Positions 20,901-34,200 of a stretch of DNA of 64,000 bases are shown one piece after another. Both the position numbers and the translations under genes were made by a program. Position 1 is the first letter of the stretch. Each line of letters opens with the position of its first letter. The notes below the pieces were generated by a model. That model saw only the letters and a program-made list of their open reading frames with translations. It was not told the DNA's origin and ran no database searches. This DNA is from Alviniconcha marisindica (taxonomy: Eukaryota > Mollusca > Gastropoda > Provannidae): NCBI GenBank assembly GCA_018857735.1, contig JABMCL010000602.1:587501-651500 (forward strand), given 5' to 3'.

Positions 20901-23900
20901 GTAATGTTTCGCATCAGTTGACGCAAATTTCTGAAAGGCAATGCAACCCTTGACACAATTGAGTGTTTTGCTGACATCATCTCTGAGAATGTGCATGTCA
21001 TTACTCGGAAAGTAGATCTAGTTTAAACACATATAGTGATACACATACTGAAGACACAAATGTGATAAAACTCATGGGCACATTATAATAGTAGGCCTAG
21101 GTAATGTTAACTGCACCGGCTGACTGAGGGTTGGTACCGGAATAAATCTTTTATTACTGGTACCACATACCAATAGTCTCAACAGTCTAGCGGAGGCTCT
21201 GGATCAGTTTAGCATGGTATGCAATTTCTGGTCAGTTTGATACGGAGACCGAGTCTTCTTTCAGATATAGTTTCAAAAGGATTTGGTTTCAAATTAATTA
21301 TTGTCCTTTAGAAAATATGCAAATTTCTTTCACAGACAGGGCACTACAGACTATAACAGTATAAGGTGCCGGGATAAAACTTGAGGGTGAAAAAGTATCG
21401 CCTCATAGTCATAGTCTGAAAATTACAGCAGCTTATGTGTGTATTTCATCATTCAGATTCTGCCCTTCATTTACTGGACTTGTTGTACATGATGGAGAGG
21501 AGTAGGGGGCCAGGGCTGAGATGACACCAAAGATCATCAGCTGTGTAGCTGTACAGTGTTTGATGACACTGAGTTTGCAAGTAGATCTAGCGTTGAGTGA
21601 TGTGGCAACTACAGTGAGCCATAACTTGTGCAATAGGTGTTCAATCGTCTTGCATATGGTGATGCAGTGATGTGGCCAAAATGCATACGGCATCTGAAAA
21701 ATACAATATTTACACAAAATTTTGCTATGGGCACGACCCTTCTTCTTTGTTTTTTTCTGCATGAAAAAACAAGTTGAAAATTACATTTATTTTTACCTGA
21801 TATTTGCACTGGGAAAGCATGCATGAATCGTATTCAATTTAATATCACTCAAAATAAAAGATGAATTTTTCTATCTTTAAAATGGTATGCCGTTTGAGCT
21901 GGAAACCGCTTCTTGTAAGAGTTCCTGTGCTAGATAAGTTTTTGGTTTTAACAATAGCTAAATCACTCTCTGACTCCCTGTATTTGTGTGTAGTTGACAT
22001 CTGTTTGAATGCAGCTGAAGTGAATTCGTTGTCTGCCAATCACAGTTTGAACAACATCATGTGATTGTCTTCTTTTGAATATCAGCGTGCTTCAAACTTC
22101 TGTGCATGTAGTTTACCATTCCCCCGCAAATAAAGCAGAATTGAGCAGAACGTTCTATATATATATATATTATAATATACTTGATTTTTTTAAAGCCCAA
22201 CCGTCAAAAAGAAGTAAAGGTTTAAAACACACAATAACTGTTTTGGTGAGCAGACGACACATCTGCGACCCAAGTAGGCGAAATAAAAATTAAAAGAGGT
22301 CACCATCATCTGAGCTTTATTTCACATTCTGTAATTATTTTTGCTTCTGGGGAACTCATTTCTGTTTCTCTTGTTAACAACTACTTCCAACCATACTGGC
22401 TAAGGCTGTAATGAGTTGGTATTCTGTCTAGAGCTCCATGTTGGTATATTATGTATTAGGTCCACTGTTGTTGTTTTTCCCTTTTCTTTTACTTTGCTTG
22501 TATTCAATTTGTATACTGAAGTATATAATATTCAGTGAGAAGCAACTCCAATATATATTCACACCATATGATTCTATGTGAAAGGTGGGGGAAACCAGAT
22601 GGGGGAAGGGGGAAGAGCAAAAAACCTAGGAGATCGAAATCTAGATAAGTAAATCATGGAATAAAACAAAGAACCACAGGCATCATGTCACATGTGAACA
22701 GGAGGAGAGAAAATGGAGACACAGAAATTTCATGCAATAGGTTCTGATTCTCAGTGATGAGAATTCCCACATTCACACCACATGATTCTATGAGAAAAGC
22801 CAGGGAACCCAAATGGGGGAGGGGGTAAGAGCAAAACACCTAGTAGATCTAGATAGGTAAAACAGAAACGAAAACAATGAACCCTATGCATCTGCATCAT
22901 GCGAACAGGAGCAAATTTCAAACAGTACATTCTGATTCTTAATGAGGAGAATTCCCACATTCACACACTATAATTCTATAACTGAGAAAGGTGGGGGAGG
23001 GAGCCTAAATGGGGGAGGGGTAAGAGCAAAAACAAACAAGAAAACAACCACCAAGATCTAGATGATAAGAAAGAAAAAACTAAAGCAAAGAAAGCACCAC
23101 AGGCATTATGGAACAGGAGGAAAGAAAATTAGGTAGTGCCTTCTGATTCTCAATGAGGAGAGAAGTGGAAGAATAGCAAAGCAATACAATACAGAAACAA
23201 ACATATCATTTAGCATTACTGGTATTTCTGAGGATCTTGCATATTTGTTTCTGATAACCAAGAAAAATAATGGAAAAACCTTGTTCACCTTTCAGTGTAA
23301 ATGTAACTTTGTAACATATGTTGACAAAATAAATCAAGTTGGTAATCATCACATCATTATCATAGCTCTACATGACAAGAGGTGTGAGTGCTAGTTGGTC
23401 ATCAGGATATTTCAGGTATTGTTAGTGTTATTCATTCAAACCTGTCCACCTACATAATTTATGTAAACTTTACCTCACACTTCTTTAGAAGAATATTCTC
23501 ATGACCATGGCTAAATTTGTAAATAGTCTAAAAAAAAAAAAAAAAAAAAAAAAAATGTATCAAAGCAACTGGCAGCTTTTTGATAAAATTGAGTGCACAT
23601 ACTGCATGGAAGATCTACAAAATATTGCCTTGTTGTAATCATGCTGTACTTGTCTAAGTATCAAAAAGGTTTTCAAATCTTGCAAGTGGGAAGATGCCAC
23701 ATGGGAAGATGCCAGGAAGTGTGATGTGCTGGATGTGGTAGAAAAACGTGATTGCTTTTTCATTTGTTTTCTAAAAATTATCAGATATTTTGTCAAACAT
23801 CAGATCTTACAACAATATTTGAATGATCAGGAAAATGTTTCTAAAACTTCATGCAAACTTTGCTGAAAAAAAAACTGAGCGCTGTTGTGTAGTGTAAATG

Positions 23901-24221
23901 TATGGATCGGAACCCACGCGATGTTTCTGGTGATTCCAAAGTGAGGTTGTTTGTTTTTGGGTTGTACAAAGTTTACAGTTCGGTATTACAACACATCTGA
24001 CGTGTGACAGCGCAAACTTTCACAGCAATCGATCGAAAATACAACAGTTATGAATGCTGATTTGTATTACACTTATAAAAAAGTGTTTTCTGCAAACTAA
24101 TCAATGACTAATACTCCATGTGATTGCTGCTTGTTTGTAAGCAAAGTGACAAAGATTGCTCAGTACGTCAGTGTCTGTTTTTGGTGGTCAGATTGCAGGG
24201 TTTTTTTCTGCTTGTTAAAGC

Positions 24222-24252
<31 letters not shown>

Positions 24253-27200
24253 GCCACCTGAAGTCTGGTTGCTGAAATTATGTGTACTAAATATTCATTC
24301 ACCCATGCAGTGATGCACATAACACACAAATTCAAAGAAAAAAGTTTTCAGCATAATTTGTTTTATTTTTAAAATCAAGTGGAGAAAAAGAGGAGAAAAA
24401 CCAACAATGCTGCAGTGGTATAATTGGCAAGGGAGAAGGAAAAAAACCAGCAACAAAATGAACAATAATTTTATAAAAAGATATGATTTTAGTATCACAG
24501 AATTATAACTATTGATCAAGTGATAACACTTTAACAGATCCAGCACGCCACTAGTTACAAATGCAGTACTGTTGTACTGAATCAGATTATACAGTTTGTA
24601 CTTGAGTGTAATGTATTTGGACAACACAAATTAAGCTCATTCAGGTACTATCTTTGTCACTGAGTCATTGTGTTCTGTTAATTATGCTGAATAAAGAGAA
24701 TGCTCATAATATTGTTTCAGTACTACTGTTAGTTACAGTTTTTACACTGTTACATCTATTCAGCACAAAAGTATCATCTCTGTCATTAGTGACAACCTTA
24801 GGAAAGTTATCACAGATGGGCAATCTGTTTGTCTGTCTTTGTTTTATTGTGATATATTACATACATGTATGTATACATAAAAAATATATTTAAAAAAAGA
24901 ATCTGCTCGCATGTGGTCCATGTTTTTGAGACATAGTTCTTCCAAGCATTCAGGACACTGCTTCTTGTGGACTCAGCACATTGCATGCATATTGACCTGC
25001 CACTCTGCATCAGTGTGAAAAATCAGAAAGCAACTAGCTATCAGTAGACAGTCTTGCAAAGAAAATAGGCAGAGAGAGGTGGGGGGAGGGAGGAGGGGCG
25101 GGGGGAAGAGAGAGAGAGAGAGAGGAAAAAGATTAGGAAAAAAGAACGACATAACCACACAAAAATCTATCTCAGTACTTTACATTACATAAAACAGAGT
25201 GTTGAGAATGAGAGGTAAACATCTGACATTAAAGTTAACACACTTGCAAGCCCAGCATTAAGACCAGTTCTTGAGAAGTGGTTCATGTGAACGTCCCGAT
25301 CATGTGATGCTGAAATGCAACTTGAGCTTACAGTTTAGAACACAGGTTTAACTATATCTGTAATTACTAATAAACTATTAATTATAGAGATCTGCAGAGA
25401 GAAACAATAAACTGAATGATAACATTTTGAGTTCTCATCTAATAAGCAGTCCCATAATAATTATTGCTGATTGTTCAAGCAAATAGGACACTATCTGATA
25501 GTGATACGTAGTCTATCATTATTCCAAATTGTGTAAAATATCACGATTATATTTTACATGATACTGTAATAAGTTAGATAATTAAATATTGATGTGCAGT
25601 TGCACGCATTTCAGTTTCATGACTTTGACTTTGAGGTGTATGTGTATGATTATCTACTGTTTACAGGATATAATTGATAAAGGACATATTTCTGATGGCC
25701 AACCAGCACTGAGCAGTGACACAAAATCTCCTCAATAACATAATGATTGACAATATAAATACGATAAATAATAACACTACCAAAGGTCAAAGGTGGTTCT
25801 AACTACAAACTACAATGCACATGGTGTAATGTTTTGTTTGTAACTTCGTTAATATCGCTTGATATTGTTGACAGCCACTTTAACAGATTGCTTAGTTTGA
25901 CTGACATTTGACTGACCCATTATCTGATTATGTGGAAATATGTTTGGGAGACTTGTCTGCTTAGGCCAAAGGGTTTCTCCCACTACTGGCTGGGCACTAG
26001 CCTCATAGCTGACATAAGCCATGATAAGGCACTGTGTCATTCTAAGTCAAAAGGATCTGGACACTTGACAGGGATCCACACACTGTGAGTGCAAAGTGCT
26101 ACAAAGAGAAGCTGTTGTTAGGGATTGTGTAGATGGGTGAAGTCCCTTATCAAGCATTTTATTTGATGTGGACACAGTAGGCTGATTTGGGGATGAGTGC
26201 CCCCACACTGCTGTTTGGGCTATTATTTTTACTTAGCAAAAAGGCATGTGTCATGTATTTAAGTTTCAGCAGGATAGGTTTCTGCATTTCAAACCTATCC
26301 AAGACCAAAGATCAGTACACTTGCAGCCATGTATATTGAGAGAACTCTTTGAAACAACCTGCAAACACTAAAGTGAAGTGTTAAGGCTTAAGCCCATGAA
26401 GCCTACCATCATTTACAGTTTCTACAGTTTTTAACTTGCATAAAAAGTGTGGGTCTGTGAATACTATAATGATCAATGTTAGGCCATTGGAATTATTATG
26501 TTTTATCCATGGATTTCTTTCCCTTTTTAGAAGATATTGTGATGCTTTTGAATTGTTCAACAGAGAGGAGCTCTTCATTTAAGTTTAGTGTTAATTGTTA
26601 TATAGCCATTTCACCCCCTTGAGAACTTTATATTGCTTGTGTTACTTTTGTTGTGAACTGTAGGTATGTGGATCATTCAAAGATTGAGAAATGTGTGCTT
26701 CAGTGATCAGTGCTTTTAAATGGCTCCCATGAGTTTCATGGAATTTTAACAGTATGTGTGCATTGAGTTTGAGTCACCTGAGCATTTCCTCTGAAAACAA
26801 ATCTTGAACTTTTGTATTTTGATATATTTAACGTGGTTTATTTTTGAAGATAGGTTATATTCAGTTCAAGGTGGTATCTTGTGCTTGGAAAAACCCTTGC
26901 ATTTCTCAGTCTCAGAAATGATTCCCTGTGCTGACTTTTGAAACACTTTACATGATATTGTTAGTCTGATTATCATGGCCCTTTCTAATTATTCCTTTTA
27001 TTTTTTAAGGTTGGTTGTTCATTTTTTTAAATGCTGCCTTAATCCTGTTTTGAATTTGCAATAACAGGGAATTGATCTTTAGTCATTGGCAGATCAAAAT
27101 CTGAAATGACTGACTGATTGGCAGTCTAATGCATGAGTCAGCCTACTGACGATAACAGGAGAGTTTGTCATGCCATGAAAGATTTTAATTTTTATGGTGA

Positions 27201-27772
27201 TGTAAGAAGATGGTGGTGACAATTCAATGAATTCAGAGTGTAATTATTAAAATAGCATAGCATATATAATCTTAATGTCGAAGAGCAGACAGCTTGTTCT
27301 AATCATGTGACTTTCAGAAACAGAGATGGTCTTTTCAGAAGGGCAAATATTGCTAGTACTTTCATTTTGGCTGCAATCCAAACAGAACAGACAGTGATGT
27401 TTTCTTTTTAGTTTTTCTGTCATGTGTCATTTCCCTTGACTTCCTCCCAAGTTGCCCCAAAGAAAAAAGAAAAAGCCAGACATAAATTTTGTGCTTTCCT
27501 ACAAACGACAAAATTCCAGTCATCAATGGGGACAGTGGGAAAAAATACTACTCCCATACCCAGAAGTTCTGGGCTGTTTCACCCCTGGCTTATTCAGTAC
27601 CCTGCTGCAGGACCTGACTATGTGTGAGGGAAATGTTCAACCCCCCCCCCCCCCCCACCCCCACCCCCCTTCAATATTGTCAGCTGGAACAACCTTCCTC
27701 TGCCTGAAACTGTATGGTCTCAGTTATCTCTACCCCTCCTCCAAGAGTGGCAGAATCTTTGATTGTTTGAAA

Positions 27773-27860
<88 letters not shown>

Positions 27861-27930
27861 ACACACACAACTTTTAAAACCAATTTGTAATTTTGGTTAG
27901 CTGCTTTTGTTTGTGCTCTCTTGCTCTGTC

Positions 27931-28020
<90 letters not shown>

Positions 28021-28776
28021 CCTCACAGTTTCTCTTTCTTCTAAGTAAAACACTGTAATGTTTTACTGGTAAAACACTGTAATGTTTTACTGGTAAAACA
28101 CTGTAATGTTTTACTGCATCCCTCTAATACAACATCCTCCAGGATTCTTTTTTTTCTTAAATGATTTTTTGTCGATGTTTTTTTGTTTTGTTTTTTTGAA
28201 GCTGTTATGTTGCATTGTTGTTTAAAGTTTGATCTCATCTCACTCACTCCTCCCCCATTCTCTTACTTCAGAGACATTATATAATGTATTCCTTAATTGT
28301 GAAAGCTTAATTAGCTACTTCCATCTGGCTCCCATTTTGTAATCTTTTTCTTTTGTATAATTTCACCTCCCCCTCCCACCCCCCTCTGCACCCCCTCATG
28401 TTCACTTTTTTCCATTTTATAATGTCAGTGTTTCATTTTTATTACTAAGTAGTAAGTTTATTATTTAAGTTCTAAGTTATTATTTGTGCCTGAACCTTTA
28501 TTCTGGCATAATAAAGTTCAGTCAGTCAGTCAGTCAGTCTGTCTGTCTGTCTGTGTGTGTGTGTGTGAAAAAAGAGAGAGTGGGAGAGATTGAGTTAGCA
28601 GTATATTATATATTTATAATGTATGTATCAGCTGCTGATAACTGAAAACTGTGTAGATGTATGTAATAGTCTAATACTAATAATATAAATGATACCAAAG
28701 TTATTCCTGAGAGTCACATTAATTTGATGAAGAGAGTTGCGTGTGTTTGTGTGTGTGTAATTTTTTTTTTTAAATC

Positions 28777-28807
<31 letters not shown>

Positions 28808-29453
28808 AGCTGAGAATAAGTTCAGACAGTTTATTAGTAGAAATCACGTGCAAGTGAACAACTGATGCTAATCTTTTGGCCTATTGATTTCCAAAAAGAC
28901 CTATTGTTCCCTGGCTGAACTGGTTATTTGATCTATTGCAGACAAATCCTGAGCCAATCTCTGCAGAATCACTGTTACTGATTGTGTTGATTATATATTG
29001 TATGACAAGTGAAGTGGGATGCACTTTTTCCAGACAATATGAAAGTTGAAACTCTTCAATGAAATCATGTTTTTGTGTGTTTTGAAATGTAAAATTCTGT
29101 AGATCGATTGAATGGCTGGATAGTTCATTATTATAATATTAATGCCCAGTCAACCATGAGGGTTATATTAGGGTGTAATGAAATTCTGTAGTGTATTATA
29201 ATTTTATGAGTGTTTTTTACAGTGTTGTGTGGTCTTGGGAGATTTCAGACTGTTCCACTCATCATTCTGAAGCTTGTAAATAATGTTCTTTTTTCTTCTT
29301 CTTTTGTCTTCAGAACCGCCTCCTGTACAGAGCCGATACAGAAGGAAATCTGGTAAGTAATACGAAAAAGCAGAAACAAATGAATATATATATGTGTGAT
29401 GTGACAGTCCATACTGTTTGAAAAAACAACAACAACAAAAACTTTTAACACTG

Positions 29454-29485
<32 letters not shown>

Positions 29486-31216
29486 CATTCCCAGGGAGCA
29501 GGGATAGATCAGTGGTAGAGTGTTGGATTATGATCAAAAGGTCGCAGGTTCGAGTCCCCGACAGGAGCGACAGGAAAATGTTCTTCTCCAGTGTCAACTT
29601 TCAGTGCTGACTTGTTTTAATAAATTAATATGTTCCACCTCTGCATTACCACAGTAACTAAAAAAGCACAGTCATTCTTCAAAAAGTGCATGTGGCAGGT
29701 TACAGGTAAAAACACATGTACCCTGTTAGCTTATACGTGTATACATGTGGCTTTACTGTAAATTGGTGCATGGTTGCATGGTGTACACAAAACATCCCCA
29801 GTGGCTTATAAACTATTTGATGATGAACATTATTATGTTCAATAAAAAAAAAGGAAGAAGTAACACTCTGTTTAATACTTGTGCACATCTGCCTGTTTTG
29901 CTCCCAATTTTGTGCTATGGGGGATAATTCTGCTTATTGTAAAATGTGCTGTTAGTCATAAAATTTTGTGGTTTAGAGAGAATTTGTTTTAATAGATAAT
30001 GCAATTGACTTGTGTTGCTAATAAAAGAAACGTAAAACTATCATTTGTTTAGCTTTAATTATAGTACATGTCATATTATATGATGTGTATTTTTTTAATT
30101 ATTATTATTTTTTAGGACAATACGTGGTTGATTTTTGTTTGATTTTTATGTGTTGTCTGTTACAGTATCAGCAGAAGCATATAATCCAGAGACAGATGAT
30201 GAAGGGGGAGAAGCAAAGGTACCCAGTTATAACAAATATGTTTGATTTTGCGTTTAATTTATAAATGACTCAACTTTTGCCTCATTCTGTTTTGTTGTTG
30301 TTTTGTTTTTGTTTTGTTTTGTTTTGTTTTGTTTCTTTGCTGTAGCATTGCAAAATGGTTTAAGTCTGCATCATCATTTGTTGTTTTGAACAGTTGATTC
30401 GTTTCATTAAAAAAAAAGAGCAACAAACTGATGAGTAGAAACAGGTTCTTTTAAAAGTGCATCTTTTTGGTCCTTTGCTGCATGAATGAAGTAGGAAGAT
30501 GGCAATTAGAAAGGTAAGAATTATTCCTGGCAGCTGGTGGTGGTGACCTGTTCTGAACTTGTCAGGGTCTCAGCTGAGGGGATCTCAGTTTAAATGTGTC
30601 CATAGTACCCTGGGTATGCAAACAATACTGGATGATTTCCAGTTACTGTCTGAATAGATTCAATGAGACCAGACTTGAAGGTGAAATAGGAAATAGATGA
30701 AATACTGTGGTTTCTCAGATCCTGTATTTTTAGCAGGGTCTTTCAAACTCTGATGGTTATTTCTGCTGAAGTTAAATGCTAGGCTGTCTAACATTTCATC
30801 AATGTTAGGCTGGCCAGCTGGCACCCATACACATGGCAAAACCTTTAACATTGCAATTTTCTGGCACACTGTAATTAATGTAAGCATGAGCAATGTAAAA
30901 TTCTAGATGGTGGAAGGATTTGTCTAGCTTTACCCATTCATTTAAGTGGTATAGTAGCATCAGACAGTTGTGACAGTTCATTGTTGTATATTTTGATGAA
31001 TTTATATATATATATATATATATATCCTATGCACTATATTTTAATAATTTACAGTGGCAATATATAGTGGAGATGATTCATGCATTTTGACACAGCCCAT
31101 TATGGTTGTAAGAGTCTGGTTCAAGCGCACAATAATACACACACACACCTGTATACACACTTGTACCCATTCATGCACATACACATAAATATGAGCATGC
31201 ATGCATGTATGCACAA

Positions 31217-31291
<75 letters not shown>

Positions 31292-34200
31292 TTGAAATGT
31301 CAGATTATACTAAGTCACGGAAACTATTTCTAACCTAAGTCATCAGAACTGCCTTATTTTAATAATGTGTTGTTATTCAACTTATTAGTTTTAATTTTTT
31401 ACGTGTGCAGATAGTAAATCCCAAGAGTGATGTGCAGCGCCAAAGGCTTTCAGATGTTGTCAAAAACATTCTACTGTTCAGATCTTTAGATCCAGTAAGT
31501 ATTTGTTTTCTTCATACATAGATATCTTTGTAATCCAGTTTTGAGGGGGGGGGGGGGGTGGTATATGTCTGTCCATCTGGGCTTTTTTCATCAAGATCTC
31601 TTTTGAACCGCTCAACCTTTTGTTACCAAACTTGGTGCTTATGTGATCAAGATGTGACTGTTTCTGCTATGTCTTGTGAACTATTGCCCCTTTTGCAATC
31701 AAACTTGGCTTGCTGGCAGGTCATTAAGAATCAGAGTGACCAATGAGAATGTTGGATTGCTGTGCAAGGTCAGGGTCACAGTCAACATTTACAGTTTCAG
31801 TTAATGTTTGTTTGGATGATATTTTTGGAACCACTGTGACTGAACCTTTTGTAACTAAACTTGGTATGGTGATGCATCAAAATAAGTTTGAGTATCAAGT
31901 GAGAAATTTGGTTACTTTATATACTCGTATAATCTAAATATGATGGTTTCTGTTTCCTTTTACAAGCCAAAGAAGAAAAGTTCAGTGGATTTTTTTTTTT
32001 AAATTGGGTTTCTACTGGTGTTTTATTTGCAATGCATATGTGTACCACATTTCCTGTTTTTGGTACATGTTCATGCTTTCTTTTACAGGAACAGATGGGG
32101 GAGGTGCTAGATGCTATGTTTGAAAAAAAGGTAATAGGCTTTCAATTTTGCTGATTTTATTCCAAGTGGTGTAATTATATTTTTTGGTTTAGGTTCATGT
32201 TCAAGGGAATCAGGTACCATGTTTGAAAGAAAGGTAATAGACTTTCAGTTTTGCACATTTGATTCCATGTGGTATATATTTTTTGGTTTTGATTTATGTT
32301 AATGAGAACCAGGTGCTATGCTTAAAAAAAGGTAATTAGACTTTCAATTTTGGTGATTTTATTTCAAGTGGTCATATTTTTTAGTTTTGGTTTATGTTCC
32401 TGGGAATCACAGTGTGAAGCTGGCTGGTTTGTTGCCCTGTTTTGGCAAAAACTTGCACTCAATTTAATGTGATCATTTTGGACACTGTACTGTAGTTTTC
32501 AGACCATAACGAATATTAGTTCATCAGTGAAATGTTCAGTCATTGTGGAGGCATTTTTCCTGTCATTTTCACTTTCGTATCTTCCTGACAAAGAAGCAGT
32601 CAGTGTCTTGTTGTATGTGATACTTGAAGTTCTGGCAGCTAACTGTGAGTCAGTGTGGATGATCCATGATACATTTGTGTTCACTGCACACGTTTCAGAC
32701 ACAACCAGGGGAACATATTATTGACCAAGGGGATGATGGAGACAACTTCTACGTCATAGACACGTACGTGTTTAATTTGCTAGTGTATACTGTAGCATAC
32801 TTGTATTCACACTCCTAGATCGATTATGTAAATGAAAGTTTGTCATGAAAATGAGCAAGATTAAAATATGCTTTTCATGCCCAGCCTAGTGTAAAAGTAG
32901 TATCAAAGCTCCAAATTTGCATTCAAAGTTCATGAGAAGAAGAGGTAGCTGCCAACCTTAAAAAAAATACTGGCACATTTTGGATGGGGCCAGGGAGAGT
33001 CAAGATAACCATCCTCATTCTTTTACTTTCAAGGGTCATACATTTTGATTGACAGGTTGTATGCAAATAAAATACTTTGTTGTATTAAGTGATATAATTA
33101 TTTACACTCAGGTTTTGTGTGCAGGGGAACATACGACATATATGTTGAGATCGACGGTGAGCCCAAACTGGTAGGGAACTATGACAACGCTGGCTTCTTT
33201 GGGGAGCTGGCACTCATGTACAACATGCCCAGGGCAGCAACTATCATTGCATCTTCTCCTGGGACAATCTGGGCTCTGGTGAGTAAAAGATAAAACATCT
33301 GAGTGTTCTCCGAGTTCTTTTTTGTGTGCTGAATTTGCACTTTGTTGGATTAATAGATTAATTAATGACAAGGGCCCAGATCTGAGGTCACTGGCCATGG
33401 ACAGCTCTGCGGCTGTGCTAAGACCATTGTGTGTGCAGCAGCAGGAGCTGAATGATTCATGATGGAAATACCCGCAGGGGGTCCAATTTGCTGCTTGTGT
33501 CTTGGCAAAAGCAAGCAGGGGAGAGAGGCTCACAGTCTTAGATTACTGGGAGACAGGTACCGAGGACTGTGATGAAATGTTCAGCGTGGGTCTGTTAAGG
33601 AACAGGGGATTGGATTTAATGTCAGAGAAGAGACCTTGCAGGAAACAGAAGATGGCTATATAATCCTTTGCTGCTACAATATTCTGCATCTGCAGCAGTT
33701 GCAACAGGTGTTATTTCTTGAGCCATTGTAGATTTTGTTTTATGAACAGACCTGTTTGATTACCATTGTTTCTGATGGGGCCCACAGGCAACAGAATGAA
33801 AAACAAGTGTTTTAAACTGCTGTGAACCACATAACTTACTTGATGAGACGTATTTCTTGGTGAGTTTCAATTGCCTTTTTGTTGTAACTGTATTTTTTCG
33901 ACTGAAGTAATTTAACTGGGGGTGATTTATTTTTTTTGATATTTAAAATTAGGCCTTTGGTTCTTCCTTTGCATTTGTTCTGTGTATATTCTGGATTGAA
34001 TTTTGTACAAACAGGTTGAATCTTTCAACATTGTTCTTTTTGCAGGATCGGACAACATTCCGAAGGATAGTGTTGAAGAGTGCTTTTGAGAAGCGCAAAA
34101 AATATGAGGGACTCCTGGAGAGTGTACCCATGCTGAAATCATTGGATGTGAGTAGAGTAGCCTTGCACACGTTTTTAACTCTCAGTTAAAGAACTAGTGT

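Larger units (their letters stand above)
14970..29313 (+). other. PKA-RII intron 1, about 14.3 kb
   Basis: GTAAGC donor and TTGTCTTCAG acceptor. It hosts a 3.5-kb TIR element (15611-19079), several tandem repeats and microsatellites, and long stretches (19.1-22.5, 23.2-27.7 kb) where I see no exon. Confidence 0.9.
30219..31410 (+). other. PKA-RII intron 3
   Basis: Contains (TA)n at 31003-31026 and (CA)n at 31219-31287. No other exon seen. Confidence 0.85.
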
